Shown here piece after piece: positions 52,137 to 60,933 of a stretch of DNA of 64,000 nucleotides. The notes under the pieces are model-generated. The model did no database searches. It saw nothing but the letters and a program-made list of their open reading frames with translations, and was not told where the DNA came from. This stretch comes from Candidatus Saccharimonadota bacterium (lineage in GTDB: Bacteria; Patescibacteriota; Saccharimonadia; Saccharimonadales; Saccharimonadaceae): assembly GCA_017405265.1 (NCBI GenBank), contig JAFRAS010000005.1, positions 40,927 through 104,926 on the forward strand, given 5' to 3'. Each line of letters begins with the position of its first letter. Position 1 is the stretch's first letter. A program made the translations under genes and the position numbers.

Positions 52137-52832
52137 ATGTCTCGAAAAAAACGCGAAGTTTTCGGCGTTCTGGCCGAAGTTCTGGTGATTCTGCTTTTCA
52201 GTCTCACCACCTACCTTGCCTATCGCCGAACCGACCTCGCGGCGCTTCTTGTCGTCCACGCCTGCGCCATTGTTTTCTTTCTTGTCTTCGTCGAACGCCT
52301 GAAAGAAAGTTATGCCGCCCGCCTGCGACGCGCGAAGCACCAGCGCGACACTGACGCTCTGACTGGCCTACTTCAAAAAGAGACCGGCCAGCGCGCCGTT
52401 GACCGTTACCTTTCGGCTCACCCCGATGATTGCTCGGTCCTTGTCGTTTTCGACATTGACGATTTCAAGTCCGTCAACGACGCCCACGGTCACCTCATAG
52501 GCGACTCCGTCCTGCAACTCATCGGCGAAACCGCCCGCAACTATTTCCGAGACGACGACATTTTGGTTCGCTTCGGCGGCGACGAATTTGTGCTCTTCCT
52601 GCCCGACGTGCAGGACAGGCGCATCGCGTCCTCGATTTTGCGACGTTTCCGCAAAAATCTGAAGACCAGCCTCGTCAGCCTCTCTGGCGTCGAGAATGTC
52701 ACCTGTAGTTTCGGTGCCGTCTGTTTTCTGAACGAGGAAAAGACCTTCCGCGAACTTTTCGCTCGCGCCGACAGCGCTCTTTATCTCGCCAAACAACAGA
52801 AAAACAGTATCTGTTTTTCCCCAGAAACTTAA
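52137..52832 (+). CDS. Membrane GGDEF diguanylate cyclase
   Basis: The protein is 231 aa. Two transmembrane helices (about 10-28 and 36-53) precede a full GGDEF domain: DALTGL, DIDDFKSVND, and the active site GGDEF at 147-151. The product-inhibition I-site RxxD is present as RDDD (138-141), five residues before GGDEF. It should make cyclic di-GMP and be feedback-inhibited. No sensor domain beyond the membrane part. c-di-GMP enzymes are not expected in a very reduced genome, which makes it notable. Confidence 0.92.
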   Translation: MSRKKREVFGVLAEVLVILLFSLTTYLAYRRTDLAALLVVHACAIVFFLVFVERLKESYAARLRRAKHQRDTDALTGLLQKETGQRAVDRYLSAHPDDCSVLVVFDIDDFKSVNDAHGHLIGDSVLQLIGETARNYFRDDDILVRFGGDEFVLFLPDVQDRRIASSILRRFRKNLKTSLVSLSGVENVTCSFGAVCFLNEEKTFRELFARADSALYLAKQQKNSICFSPET

Positions 52833-52844
52833 TTCCCAACCCAC

Positions 52845-52870
52845 GGAGCGCACTACGCGCTCCATTTTTT
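52845..52870 (+). terminator. Terminator of the GGDEF gene
   Basis: Perfect 7-bp stem GGAGCGC/GCGCTCC with loop ACTAC, then ATTTTTT. Confidence 0.9.
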
Positions 52871-52886
52871 GTGCTATAATAAACTC

Positions 52887-53957
52887 ATGACAAGCTTAAG
52901 CGTGTTCAAAAAACTTAAAAAACCTCGCGAGGTTAAACTCGTCCACGAAAACCCCGATTATTACGGCCTGAATATTTCCGACCGACTGGGTGACGCCCGC
53001 TTCGAGCGTTACCTAAATAAAGAATACGACGAGCTCACCGACACCGAAAAAACCATGATGACTCGTCGCCAGTTCGAAGCCGTCAAAAAACACGAAAACG
53101 CCGTCATCGCCGAATTTAAAGAATACATCGAATCCTTCGACGGGAAACTGAAACACGTTCGTCTCCACCAGACCCCGAAAAAAAGTTACGTAAGCCTCAT
53201 GAATACCGAAAAAGAAGGCTACCTCGCCCTCTCCCCTCGCTTCATTGAAATGCTTAAGTTTCTAAAAGAAAAAAACGTGAGCGACATCGTAATAACGATA
53301 AGCTTGAATCACAAGCAAAACAACGAAACGACTATGCTAATCCCGGACCAGGATGGCCTGAAACAACTCCTGATGCTCATCTTCAAGCTCATCGACGCCG
53401 TCGGCCCCGATTTTCTGACTCTCGAATTTGGCAACGAGTGCAACGAAACGCTTATCTTAAATAATAATAAAAACAAAACCATGATCAGCGAAGAAATTGC
53501 TCCGAAAGATTACGCTCGAGCCTACCGCATCGTCTCAAAAATCGTAAAATCGAAGTTCCCGGGCATCCGTTTCCAGGTCGCCGGCACCTCGCTCGTCGAT
53601 CCGGCTTGGCTCCGCGAGGTCGTCGAAAACGTCGCCGACGATTCTCTCATCGACCGCCTGAGTTTTCACCCTTATCGCGACCGTCCGAGTGGCTTTTGGA
53701 AGGCGAGAACCGAAAATCGCGACATCGACATTAATCTCGTGCAACTCTTGGCCCTCCCGCTCGAAAAAATCAGCTACTACGACATCGAAAATTTCTTTAA
53801 AAATATGGCCGAAGAACACGGCGCAACCTTGAACGTCGGCGAAATCGCCTTCAGCAAAAAGTCCAAATCCCCCGACAAATTCCTCGAAGAAGCCCTCGCT
53901 TCCTCCGCGAAAAACGGCGTCGTCTCTTTCATCTGGACCGAAGGTCTCCCATTTTAA
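52887..53957 (+). CDS. TIM-barrel glycoside-hydrolase-like protein (clan GH-A-like)
   Basis: The protein is 356 aa without a signal peptide. FLTLEFGNECNETL resembles the strand-4 acid/base motif (NE) of clan GH-A glycosidases, RLSFHPYRDRP the strand with a substrate His, and LNVGEIAFSKK could carry the nucleophile Glu. The N-terminal 110 residues are Lys/Glu-rich and helical. This is a fold-level guess; no specific family recognised. TATAAT at 52875-52880 with spacer AAACTC gives a leaderless start. Confidence 0.5.
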   Translation: MTSLSVFKKLKKPREVKLVHENPDYYGLNISDRLGDARFERYLNKEYDELTDTEKTMMTRRQFEAVKKHENAVIAEFKEYIESFDGKLKHVRLHQTPKKSYVSLMNTEKEGYLALSPRFIEMLKFLKEKNVSDIVITISLNHKQNNETTMLIPDQDGLKQLLMLIFKLIDAVGPDFLTLEFGNECNETLILNNNKNKTMISEEIAPKDYARAYRIVSKIVKSKFPGIRFQVAGTSLVDPAWLREVVENVADDSLIDRLSFHPYRDRPSGFWKARTENRDIDINLVQLLALPLEKISYYDIENFFKNMAEEHGATLNVGEIAFSKKSKSPDKFLEEALASSAKNGVVSFIWTEGLPF

Positions 53958-53972
53958 TGTTATAATAATATT

Positions 53973-55094
53973 ATGTTTGGTTTTAATAAACTAAAAAAGT
54001 CCGAAAAATTCGAAAACATCAACAAAAAGACCAAGGCCGACCGCGAGTTCGAGAAAAAATATTTCAACGACCTCGAGAAACTAAATGGCGTGAAAATCGA
54101 AGCCGACCCCTACAAATTCAATGGCCAAGAATACCAACTCACCAAAGAACTCCTCGCGTAATGCGACCTCGCTCCCGACGGCCGTTTCGAACTCGGTGGT
54201 CGCGAGATAAAAATCAGCAAATCCTTCAAAGTCGGTGAGCGCGACTGCATTATTGGCTACGTCGAAGACGACGACGGCGGATTCAAGGCCCGGAGCTACT
54301 ACCGCAGTAACTCCCAAGGCGTTTGGCGCTACCTCCCCGACTACGTCGAGCGCCACGAAGCTTTAGGCACGAACCCCGACGGCACTAAAATCGAAGGCCG
54401 CGCCATCGGTGGCGCCGGCTGGTATGGCAAAGGCTACGACGAAGCCTCTCTGACCCTTCCGACCGAAATGCAGCGTGCCCTGAACTGGGAAGTCGAGGAA
54501 CGCCCCAGCGCCGAAATCGGCGACGTTCTCCCCGAATTTCTCATGTGCGGCACCGCCTGTCGCTACGAAAGTAAACGAGACTACCAACTCGCCAAACAAA
54601 GCGGGACTTTAGTCGGTGATTACTACCGCGAGGTCAGAAAAACCCCAAAATTCGCCTACAATCCGAACCGTCGCGACAAAATCCCCCCGAACTCCCTCCG
54701 CATTCTCGATGCCTACTCGCCCGATTTTAACTACAAAACCAATGAATATAATTATGAGTCCGCTCTCGTCGGCGCCACCGACGCTGAAGTCTTCAGCTCC
54801 AAAGACGGTAATCTCCAGTGGACTCTCTGCTCCGACCAGCGCGGCCAAAGTTGGGTCGGCAACGTCGAAGTCGCCTCCCCGATCACCTCGACCGGTCTCC
54901 GTCGCGACTGGTGCGACCCCGGCGACCTCGCCACCCCGCTCTACGAATACCGCAGTCAGTCCGGCGGCTACGGCAACGAGTCTGATCGAAAGGGCAATTA
55001 CGTCAACATGTGGAACAACTACCTCTCTCGCTCCCCCATCATCCGCGACTACCAATATTCCAAACTCTCCAAAAGCTCCAAAAGGCCTTTCTAA
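53973..55094 (+). pseudogene. Unknown 373-codon gene with an in-frame TAA
   Basis: One continuous frame runs from ATG 53973 (TATAAT at 53961-53966, six bases upstream) to 55094, interrupted only by TAA at 54159-54161 (codon 63). Codon use and composition are the same on both sides, and no ATG, GTG or TTG occurs in frame until 54468. The C-terminal part has GGAGWYGKGYDEASLTLP, FLMCGTACRYESKRD and RRDWCDPGDLATPLYEY. No family recognised. A recent nonsense mutation, readthrough, or a sequence error would all explain it. Confidence 0.65.
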
Positions 55095-55162
55095 AAACGT
55101 CTTTTTGTGATATAATTATATAAGCGTTTTTTAAACGTATGTTCTTTAAGGAGGGGAAGAAA

Positions 55163-55555
55163 ATGAGTAAAGTCGTTTTTGGTCAGAAAAACGAGAGAAC
55201 CGTCGAGAGAGTCGTGAATCTTGCTCTGTTTCCGATTAATCTTTACGAAGATAACACCGGCAGGATTTTTCACTACGATTTCTGCAAAGCTCCGACCGTG
55301 GTCTTCGAAGAAACCGAAGCCGACAAAACCGACCAACGCCCAAAAATCTACGTCGTTGACGACGAGCTGCTGGAACATTTCAAAAAGGAGGGTTATCCTC
55401 TGGAAAATGTCGCCGTCGTCAAGGAGCAAAGCACGGGTCGTAACAACAAGACCATCACAAGGCTCGTCCTCGCCACCGACCCAGACATCTCCGTTCGTCT
55501 CCGGGTGAACAACATCAAAGGCCCCGAGTCTCTCACCGACGACATTCTTTCCTAA
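55163..55555 (+). CDS. Hypothetical protein
   Basis: The protein is 130 aa, soluble and highly charged. Beta segments VNLALFPINLYEDNTG and KIYVVDDELLEHFKKEGYPLENVAVVKE are visible. No domain recognised. GGAGGGG lies eight bases before ATG 55163, and TATAAT is near 55113. The leader has a short CGTTT-TTT-AAACG hairpin like other genes with strong ribosome sites in this window. Confidence 0.6.
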   Translation: MSKVVFGQKNERTVERVVNLALFPINLYEDNTGRIFHYDFCKAPTVVFEETEADKTDQRPKIYVVDDELLEHFKKEGYPLENVAVVKEQSTGRNNKTITRLVLATDPDISVRLRVNNIKGPESLTDDILS

Positions 55556-55582
55556 TTTCCGCTCTGACCTCCCTCGAAATCC

Positions 55583-55592
55583 GGGGGGGGGG
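55583..55592 (+). repeat. Run of ten G residues
   Basis: A G10 homopolymer lies in the 75-bp gap between the hypothetical gene and tatD. With CCTCCC upstream it may form the terminator hairpin, followed by CTTTTATTT. Such tracts are prone to slippage and to sequencing error. Confidence 0.8.
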
Positions 55593-55630
55593 CTTTTATT
55601 TGTCACCTCAAAATATGTTATAATTCTACT

Positions 55631-56401
55631 ATGTTAATCGATTCTCACTGTCACCTCCACGACCGCGAATTTTACTCCGAGGACGAGGCTGAAATTGCCA
55701 TTAAAAACGCCAAAGAAAACGGCATCGAAAAAATCGTCTGCATCGGCACCAATCACGCTGACTCCCTCGCGGCTCAATCTTTCGCGAGCGCGCATGAAAA
55801 CATTTTCTGGACCTACGGCGTCCACCCCGGCGAATGGGACGACGACCGCGAACCCCCCGATTTTTCGCTCAATCCCCCCGTCGCCATCGGCGAAGTTGGT
55901 CTCGACTACCACTACGGCTCCGAGGACAAAGAAGAGCAAAAATCGCTACTGAGGGAAATGCTAAATCTCGCGAAACAATACGACCTTCCCCTCTCTTTCC
56001 ACATCCGCGAAGCCTTCGACGATTTCTTTACTGTTCTGGACGAATTCCCGGAAACTCATTTCAAAGGCGTCATCCACTCTTTCACCGATTCGAAAATTAA
56101 TCTGAAAAAGTGTCTCGATTACGGTTTTTATATCGGCGTAAACGGCATCGCGACTTACGCCGGCGTTCCCCTCGCCCCGGTTGAAAAAATCCTTCTCGAA
56201 ACCGACGCTCCCTTCCTCGTCCCAGCCCCCTTTCATAAGCATCACACCGAGGGCGACGGCTCCCCTATCTGGGGCCTCGTGAAAAACGAGCCAAAATATA
56301 TCAAAACCATCGCTGGCTTTGTCGCCGAAAAATCCGGCCTCTCTCTCGAGGTCGTAGCGAGCCAAACCACCAAAAACGTCGAAACTCTGTTTAGAATCTA
56401 A
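55631..56401 (+). CDS. tatD: TatD-family metal-dependent deoxyribonuclease
   Basis: The protein is 256 aa. It is an amidohydrolase-fold DNase with DSHCHLHD (metal ligands), GVHPGEWDD, AIGEVGLDYHYG (Glu ligand), LSFHIREAFDDF, GVIHSFTDS, and LLETDAPFLVP (final Asp). Acts in DNA turnover or repair. TATAAT at 55619-55624 is six bases before ATG. Its 3' end overlaps plsC by 4 bp on the other strand. Confidence 0.92.
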   Translation: MLIDSHCHLHDREFYSEDEAEIAIKNAKENGIEKIVCIGTNHADSLAAQSFASAHENIFWTYGVHPGEWDDDREPPDFSLNPPVAIGEVGLDYHYGSEDKEEQKSLLREMLNLAKQYDLPLSFHIREAFDDFFTVLDEFPETHFKGVIHSFTDSKINLKKCLDYGFYIGVNGIATYAGVPLAPVEKILLETDAPFLVPAPFHKHHTEGDGSPIWGLVKNEPKYIKTIAGFVAEKSGLSLEVVASQTTKNVETLFRI

Positions 56402-57258
56402 TTTCCGCGCCACCCGGCAATGTCGTCCGGATGAAAATTGTAGGACAGCTTTTTCCCGTAGGCCTTTTCATACGCCTCCACTCTCTGCGCATAATCCTTC
56501 TCCGCCATCTCTTTCGCATTCTCTTTCACCGATTTTTTCGGGTCCGGATAAATCGGCTTCAAAACGTGCGCAACATAATCGACATTATAAAACTCCGCAT
56601 TGTCCACCTTCTCTGTGTCCACCATCTCCGTAAAACAGGAAATCACCGGCACATTATATTCCGCCGCGAAGCGATACGCCCCGCTTTTCCCCGGTCTCGG
56701 CTTCCGATAATTAAACCACATTTCTTCTTCGGGATAAATCAGCACATATTCGCCTTTTGAGAGTAGCTTTTGCAGTTTCGGCTTAAACGTTTTCGCCATA
56801 TACACCGCCCCCGGACAAATCGGCAAAATATTCAAGTGATTAATAAGATATCCAATAAACCCCGGCATCGCGAGATTCGTGTCCTGTGACACGATATAAA
56901 TATTTTTATGAAACGCCTTTTTAATCACTTTTCTCGGCATCATCGAATCGAGCGGATTGAAATGATTCGATGTTACAATCGCCCCAGTTTTCACTTTTTT
57001 CAAATTCTCGAGCCCCTCGACTTTAATTGCCTTGTTGAGCCGGTGCGCCAGCCCATCCACGAAAAGATACGCAAACTCCGAGCGGAAAAAATACCCCACC
57101 GGATTCAACCGAATTCTCTTGAACCTCTTTAGTGCTTTTTTCCGGTCCTCGTCCGAAAACACCGGGTCCCCAATCTCCGCCTTCGCATTAAAATCCCCCT
57201 TCTCGAGATTTTTCTTGATATTTTGAATTACTTTTTTCTTCGGTCCGCCGATGAGCAT
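56398..57258 (-). CDS. plsC: 1-acyl-glycerol-3-phosphate acyltransferase-like (PlsC)
   Basis: The protein is 286 aa. Motif I NHFNPLDS (HX4D), VSQDTNLAMPGFIGYLI, and EEEMWFNYRKPRPGKSGAYRFA (motif III with PEEE) are those of PlsC acyltransferases in phospholipid synthesis. An N-terminal region of about 75 residues is charged. ATG 57258 has AAAGG eight bases upstream; a start at 57285 inside the previous gene is possible. It follows two glycosyltransferase genes, which hints at glycolipid or lipid-linked glycan synthesis. Confidence 0.85.
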   Translation of the reverse strand: MLIGGPKKKVIQNIKKNLEKGDFNAKAEIGDPVFSDEDRKKALKRFKRIRLNPVGYFFRSEFAYLFVDGLAHRLNKAIKVEGLENLKKVKTGAIVTSNHFNPLDSMMPRKVIKKAFHKNIYIVSQDTNLAMPGFIGYLINHLNILPICPGAVYMAKTFKPKLQKLLSKGEYVLIYPEEEMWFNYRKPRPGKSGAYRFAAEYNVPVISCFTEMVDTEKVDNAEFYNVDYVAHVLKPIYPDPKKSVKENAKEMAEKDYAQRVEAYEKAYGKKLSYNFHPDDIAGWRGN

Positions 57259-57259
57259 C

Positions 57260-58189
57260 TCACAACCTTTCGATTTTCCCCTCATTCATCTTCGCGACGA
57301 ACCCCGGCAACTTCGCATATCTCGCCGCCGCCGCGCTCATTGCGTCCACAAACGACGACTCTTGAATTTCGGCGTCCGGATTATTCTTGAACTCGCGCTG
57401 CTCGGTCATAATTTCACCATAAAACGCCGACCGAAGCGCATATTTCCAGAAATATTCCCCGCATTCGACTTCGTAATGCCACGGTTTCGCCTTGAGGTTA
57501 TAATGCACGATTTTAGGCTCCGCCACTTTCGGCGTATAAGGCGACGGCATGAGATTCCACTCCGGCGAAAGATACAAAATGTGGTTTAGCGCCATAAAAT
57601 TCAAAATCTCCTGGTCCGGCGCAATGAGCGAACACTTTTCTTTCAAAATCGCCATCAATTTCCGGTCGAACTCATGTTCGCGCAAAAGCTCAAAATCAAT
57701 GAGAAGCACCCCAGAATTAATATAATTTTCATACGGAATCCCGCAAGCAGTGAGGGAATAATCGAGAATCGTCGTAAAATCATGAATCGAATAATCTTGC
57801 ACCGCACCAAAGAAGTTGCCTTGAAGGTCGGTGTTATAAAGTCCCGTAATGTCGCCAACGATCACCGTGTCCGAGTCGAGATAAATCCCGCGCTTCACGT
57901 CCGGGAAAAGTTGCGGGATAAACAGTCGATAAAACGTCACCGGCGAGAAAAACGCCGCAGATAACAGTTCCGGGAAATTGAGGAACGTGCTCATGTTGAA
58001 AAAATCAATATGCGCCGACTCCGTCTCGAGCGCCTTAATCCGCTCGCGGTTCTCGCGGCTCAAATTTTCGAACAGAACATGCACCTCAATCGGTGATTTC
58101 GCGTTCTCGATCAGAGACAACAAAGAAACACCGAGCAAACACGCGTAGTTGTCGTTTATGGTATAAAATATGTGAATTTTTTCACTCAT
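57260..58189 (-). CDS. GT8-family glycosyltransferase
   Basis: The protein is 309 aa. IHIFYTINDNYACLLGVSLLSLIEN starts the GT-A fold, GIYLDSDTVIVGD holds the DxD metal motif, NSGVLLIDFELLR and LAPDQEILNFM are family motifs, and KIVHYNLKAKPWH ends the catalytic part. It transfers a hexose from a UDP-sugar (GalU makes UDP-glucose). ATG 58189 overlaps the previous stop by 8 nt (ATGAGTGA). Confidence 0.9.
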   Translation of the reverse strand: MSEKIHIFYTINDNYACLLGVSLLSLIENAKSPIEVHVLFENLSRENRERIKALETESAHIDFFNMSTFLNFPELLSAAFFSPVTFYRLFIPQLFPDVKRGIYLDSDTVIVGDITGLYNTDLQGNFFGAVQDYSIHDFTTILDYSLTACGIPYENYINSGVLLIDFELLREHEFDRKLMAILKEKCSLIAPDQEILNFMALNHILYLSPEWNLMPSPYTPKVAEPKIVHYNLKAKPWHYEVECGEYFWKYALRSAFYGEIMTEQREFKNNPDAEIQESSFVDAMSAAAARYAKLPGFVAKMNEGKIERL

Positions 58190-59003
58190 CTTTAATTTCG
58201 GGATAATATTTTTCGTAGAGGGCGAGAATATCGTCATGCGAATGTTCTTTTAGTATATCATGAAGTCGGTCAATTTGCCATGGTTTTACTTTTTGTGGGT
58301 GCGGAAATGGTAGCGGCTCGAAGGTCGTGGTGTAGTGCCGAAACACCGTATCCTCTCGAATTTTCGCCTGTTCGTTATATTTTCTCGGCACAAATTGCTT
58401 CGTGTGGCAAAGCTCATTAATCGACGACTGATCCGGCATAAACATTTTCTTCGTCCGACACATCGCCCTCGCCTCCGCGAACAACCCCGTCTCCCGAATC
58501 ATTTTCATATTGAGTAGCAACACGCCCGAATTAAGATAATCTTTTTTATTTTCATCTCTGTCCTGGTGAAAAAAATGCGCACCATAATTATCCAGCACCC
58601 CCGTAATCTCATGCCCCTCGATGTTCATATTATAAAACTCCGCCGGGTCCTTGAGCGCAACAATGTCATTGTCGAGATAAAGAACCCTGTCCGGCAACTC
58701 CGAAAACATATCAGCGTAGAGCCGAAGCATACATCCCGGCGTAAACGACGTGTTTCCGTTTTTGTGCGGAAACTTCCGGATAAATTCATCTGTCGCATCG
58801 ATAAGATGTACCTCTTGTTTTAATACTTTTTCCAGTCCCTGACAAAACTTTTTCGTTACCGGAAGATATTTTTTCTCTTCCGTCTCAAACCCCGCTGTTA
58901 AAATGAAGATTTTGAGCGGCTCACTCGTGTATTTCAATATGGACAAAGTGGAGATGAGAACGCCTTTTTCGATTCCTCGGTCGCCACAGTAAAGGATATT
59001 CAT
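58182..59003 (-). CDS. GT8-family glycosyltransferase
   Basis: The protein is 273 aa. VLYLDNDIVALKDP carries the DxD motif as DND, YLNSGVLLLNMKMIRE and MPDQSSINEL are GT8 signatures, and KPWQIDRLH closes the donor site. It is distantly similar to the downstream enzyme, so the two probably act in sequence on one glycan. TAAAAT is seven bases before ATG. It is divergent from the holB-like gene. Confidence 0.9.
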   Translation of the reverse strand: MNILYCGDRGIEKGVLISTLSILKYTSEPLKIFILTAGFETEEKKYLPVTKKFCQGLEKVLKQEVHLIDATDEFIRKFPHKNGNTSFTPGCMLRLYADMFSELPDRVLYLDNDIVALKDPAEFYNMNIEGHEITGVLDNYGAHFFHQDRDENKKDYLNSGVLLLNMKMIRETGLFAEARAMCRTKKMFMPDQSSINELCHTKQFVPRKYNEQAKIREDTVFRHYTTTFEPLPFPHPQKVKPWQIDRLHDILKEHSHDDILALYEKYYPEIKDE

Positions 59004-59038
59004 AAATAATATTTTATCACACGTTGTATAATATAAGT

Positions 59039-59734
59039 ATGTTTTTCGAACAAATAGAAGAGGTGAAAGGAATCGCGCCCCGTATTCAGGCCGGGATTTT
59101 CGTCCTACCCGAAAGGGAACTACGCGACCTGAAATTCAAATTAAAAGGTCTCGCTCCTCTCCTCTGGTGCGAACCTGTCGAGAAAAAACACGTCGGCGTC
59201 GAAGAATTGCGCGACTTTCTCTCCGCGACGAAACTTCGCCAGTCTTCCGACATTTTTTTGGGCTTCCTCCCCGCCGACGCCCTGACCGAAGAAGCCGAAA
59301 ACGCCTTCTTGAAAAACCTCGAAGAGCCGGGCGAAAATTACCACTTCCTCCTCTTCACGACCGACACCTCTCTTCTCCTCCCGACCATCCGCTCCCGCGC
59401 GAACCTCTATTTTCTGCGCGAAAAAGACCCTTTGAATTCCCCCGTTTTTGCCGGCGAAGAGATAAAAACTGAAGCGCGTAACCTCATTTCTGTCGTCTCG
59501 AGCGGCAAAATCCCTCCCCTCGTCGAATTCGCGAATAAAATCACTGCGAAAAAGGACGGCTCCCGTGAAAAAGCCTTGACTCTCACCGAAACCGCCATCG
59601 AAATCCTCTATAAATCCTATCTAAAAACCAGCGAAGAAAAATACCTGCGTCTCCTCCCGAAATTTCTCGCCCTCGCGGAGAATTTGCGTGCGAACGGTCA
59701 CGTAAAACTTCATATCGTGGCAGATTTGTGCTAA
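59039..59734 (+). CDS. holB: DNA polymerase III delta'-like clamp-loader subunit
   Basis: The protein is 231 aa. ENAFLKNLEEPGENYHFLLFTTD and LLPTIRSRANLYFL are the classic delta'/gamma clamp-loader segments (sensor and SRC-like motif, here IRSRA). There is no Walker A and no zinc finger, and the N-terminal part is much reduced compared with the usual ~330 aa. TATAAT at 59027-59032 is six bases before ATG 59039. The symbol is by homology to the delta' group. Confidence 0.8.
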   Translation: MFFEQIEEVKGIAPRIQAGIFVLPERELRDLKFKLKGLAPLLWCEPVEKKHVGVEELRDFLSATKLRQSSDIFLGFLPADALTEEAENAFLKNLEEPGENYHFLLFTTDTSLLLPTIRSRANLYFLREKDPLNSPVFAGEEIKTEARNLISVVSSGKIPPLVEFANKITAKKDGSREKALTLTETAIEILYKSYLKTSEEKYLRLLPKFLALAENLRANGHVKLHIVADLC

Positions 59735-59743
59735 AATAGTCCT

Positions 59744-60724
59744 ATGTTAGCCTTACTACCGATTTTGGTAATGCTTTTATTCTTGTGCTTTTTGTATCCC
59801 ATAAAATTCCGCCAAAGAGAAGAAGCTCCCCATTCCGCGAAATACAACACCGAAATGAAAAAACTCTGGGGTATCGCCCAGACTTCGATGAAGGAGCATA
59901 AACCCGCCCGCGCCGAAAAAGCTCTCTTGACGATTTTGAAAGTGGACGAGAAAAATGCCGCCGCCTACAACCGCCTCGGTATTTTGTACGCGAAAAGCCA
60001 AAAATACAGCGAAGCCATCGAATGTTTCGAAATCGCCCAGTCTCTCGACTCGAACCCTTCCTCTTTGCACAACGCCGGCCTGATTTACCTCGAAACTGGC
60101 GCCTATGAAAAAGCCGAAATGGCCTTCCGCCAGGCTCTCGCGAGCGAAGGCGACGTCCCCGCGCGCTATATTGCCCTCGCGAAAACTGAGGAAAAATTGG
60201 GGAAGAAAAAGGAAGCGATCCAAGCTCTCGAGTCTGCCTATGACCTCGATGGCTCCGTCGCCACCCTCCGCCAGATTCTCGCGATTTACGAATCCATGGG
60301 CGACGCCGAAGCCATGACCGCGACCCAAGCCCGCATCGAAGCAAAAATCGTCGAAGAAACCGAGGCCGCCGAGAAAAAAGCCGCCTCCTCCCGCCGAGCG
60401 AGAAATCACCGCCGGAGCCTCACTGTCGGCGCCCGAAGAACAGGGGTAGCGCCCCAAAGGCCCGCGAAAAACCTCGGAGTCTCCCGCCGCGCTCCAAAAG
60501 CCACCCTCCCGCGCAACACCATGGAATTCAAAAAGGCTCCCGTCCCCCGCATCTCTGTTTCGAAGCCCTCCGCCCCGACCACCCCGCGCTCAGCTTCGCC
60601 CGCGAAACCGGCCCCTGCTCCCGTTTCGAAGCCCTCCGCCTCTCTCTCGATTCCGACCCGTAGCGCGAAACTCGCCGCCGCCGGCTCGAAATCCCCCCGC
60701 CCCCGTCGCAAAAAAATCATGTAA
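59744..60724 (+). CDS. TPR-repeat protein with N-terminal membrane anchor
   Basis: The protein is 326 aa. Residues 1-20 form a membrane helix. Tetratricopeptide repeats follow from about residue 45 to 185 (AAYNRLGILYAKSQKYSEAIECF, SSLHNAGLIYLETGAYEKAEMAF, ARYIALAKTEEKLGKKKEAIQAL). The last 120 residues are basic, Pro/Ser/Ala-rich and disordered. A scaffold role is likely. TAAAAT at 59732-59737 is six bases before ATG. Confidence 0.8.
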   Translation: MLALLPILVMLLFLCFLYPIKFRQREEAPHSAKYNTEMKKLWGIAQTSMKEHKPARAEKALLTILKVDEKNAAAYNRLGILYAKSQKYSEAIECFEIAQSLDSNPSSLHNAGLIYLETGAYEKAEMAFRQALASEGDVPARYIALAKTEEKLGKKKEAIQALESAYDLDGSVATLRQILAIYESMGDAEAMTATQARIEAKIVEETEAAEKKAASSRRARNHRRSLTVGARRTGVAPQRPAKNLGVSRRAPKATLPRNTMEFKKAPVPRISVSKPSAPTTPRSASPAKPAPAPVSKPSASLSIPTRSAKLAAAGSKSPRPRRKKIM

Positions 60725-60768
60725 CTTTTTCTCTAAAAATTCGAAAAATGTGTTATAATTAGCTCAGC

Positions 60769-60853
60769 GCTGGAATCGCCTAGCGGCAATGGCAGGAGAC
60801 TGTAAATCTCCCGGGTTCTCCCTTCGTTGGTTCGAGTCCAACTTCCAGCACCA
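60769..60853 (+). tRNA. tRNA-Tyr (GTA)
   Basis: Class II tRNA of 85 nt with long variable arm. Acceptor GCTGGAA/TTCCAGC, anticodon stem GGAGA/TCTCC with loop CTGTAAA (GTA), encoded A73 and CCA. -10 TATAAT at 60754-60759. CGCC-ATCTC-GGCG then TTTTTT (60870-60888) is its terminator. Confidence 0.95.
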
Positions 60854-60904
60854 AATTCGAATTGAAAGGCGCCATCTCGGCGTTTTTTCGTGCTCGCTCG
60901 ATTA

Positions 60905-60927
60905 AAAATCCCCCGGTCTCCCGGGGG
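60905..60927 (-). terminator. Terminator of vanY-like gene
   Basis: 7-bp stem CCCCCGG/CCGGGGG with a 4-nt loop (60910-60927), followed on the minus strand by ATTTTT. Confidence 0.8.
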
Positions 60928-60933
60928 TTCTGC

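Noticed and set aside
53973..55094. TAA at 54159 as a sign of an alternative genetic code
   Set aside because: Many clear genes in the window end at TAA, TAG or TGA at the expected length, so no stop codon is reassigned.
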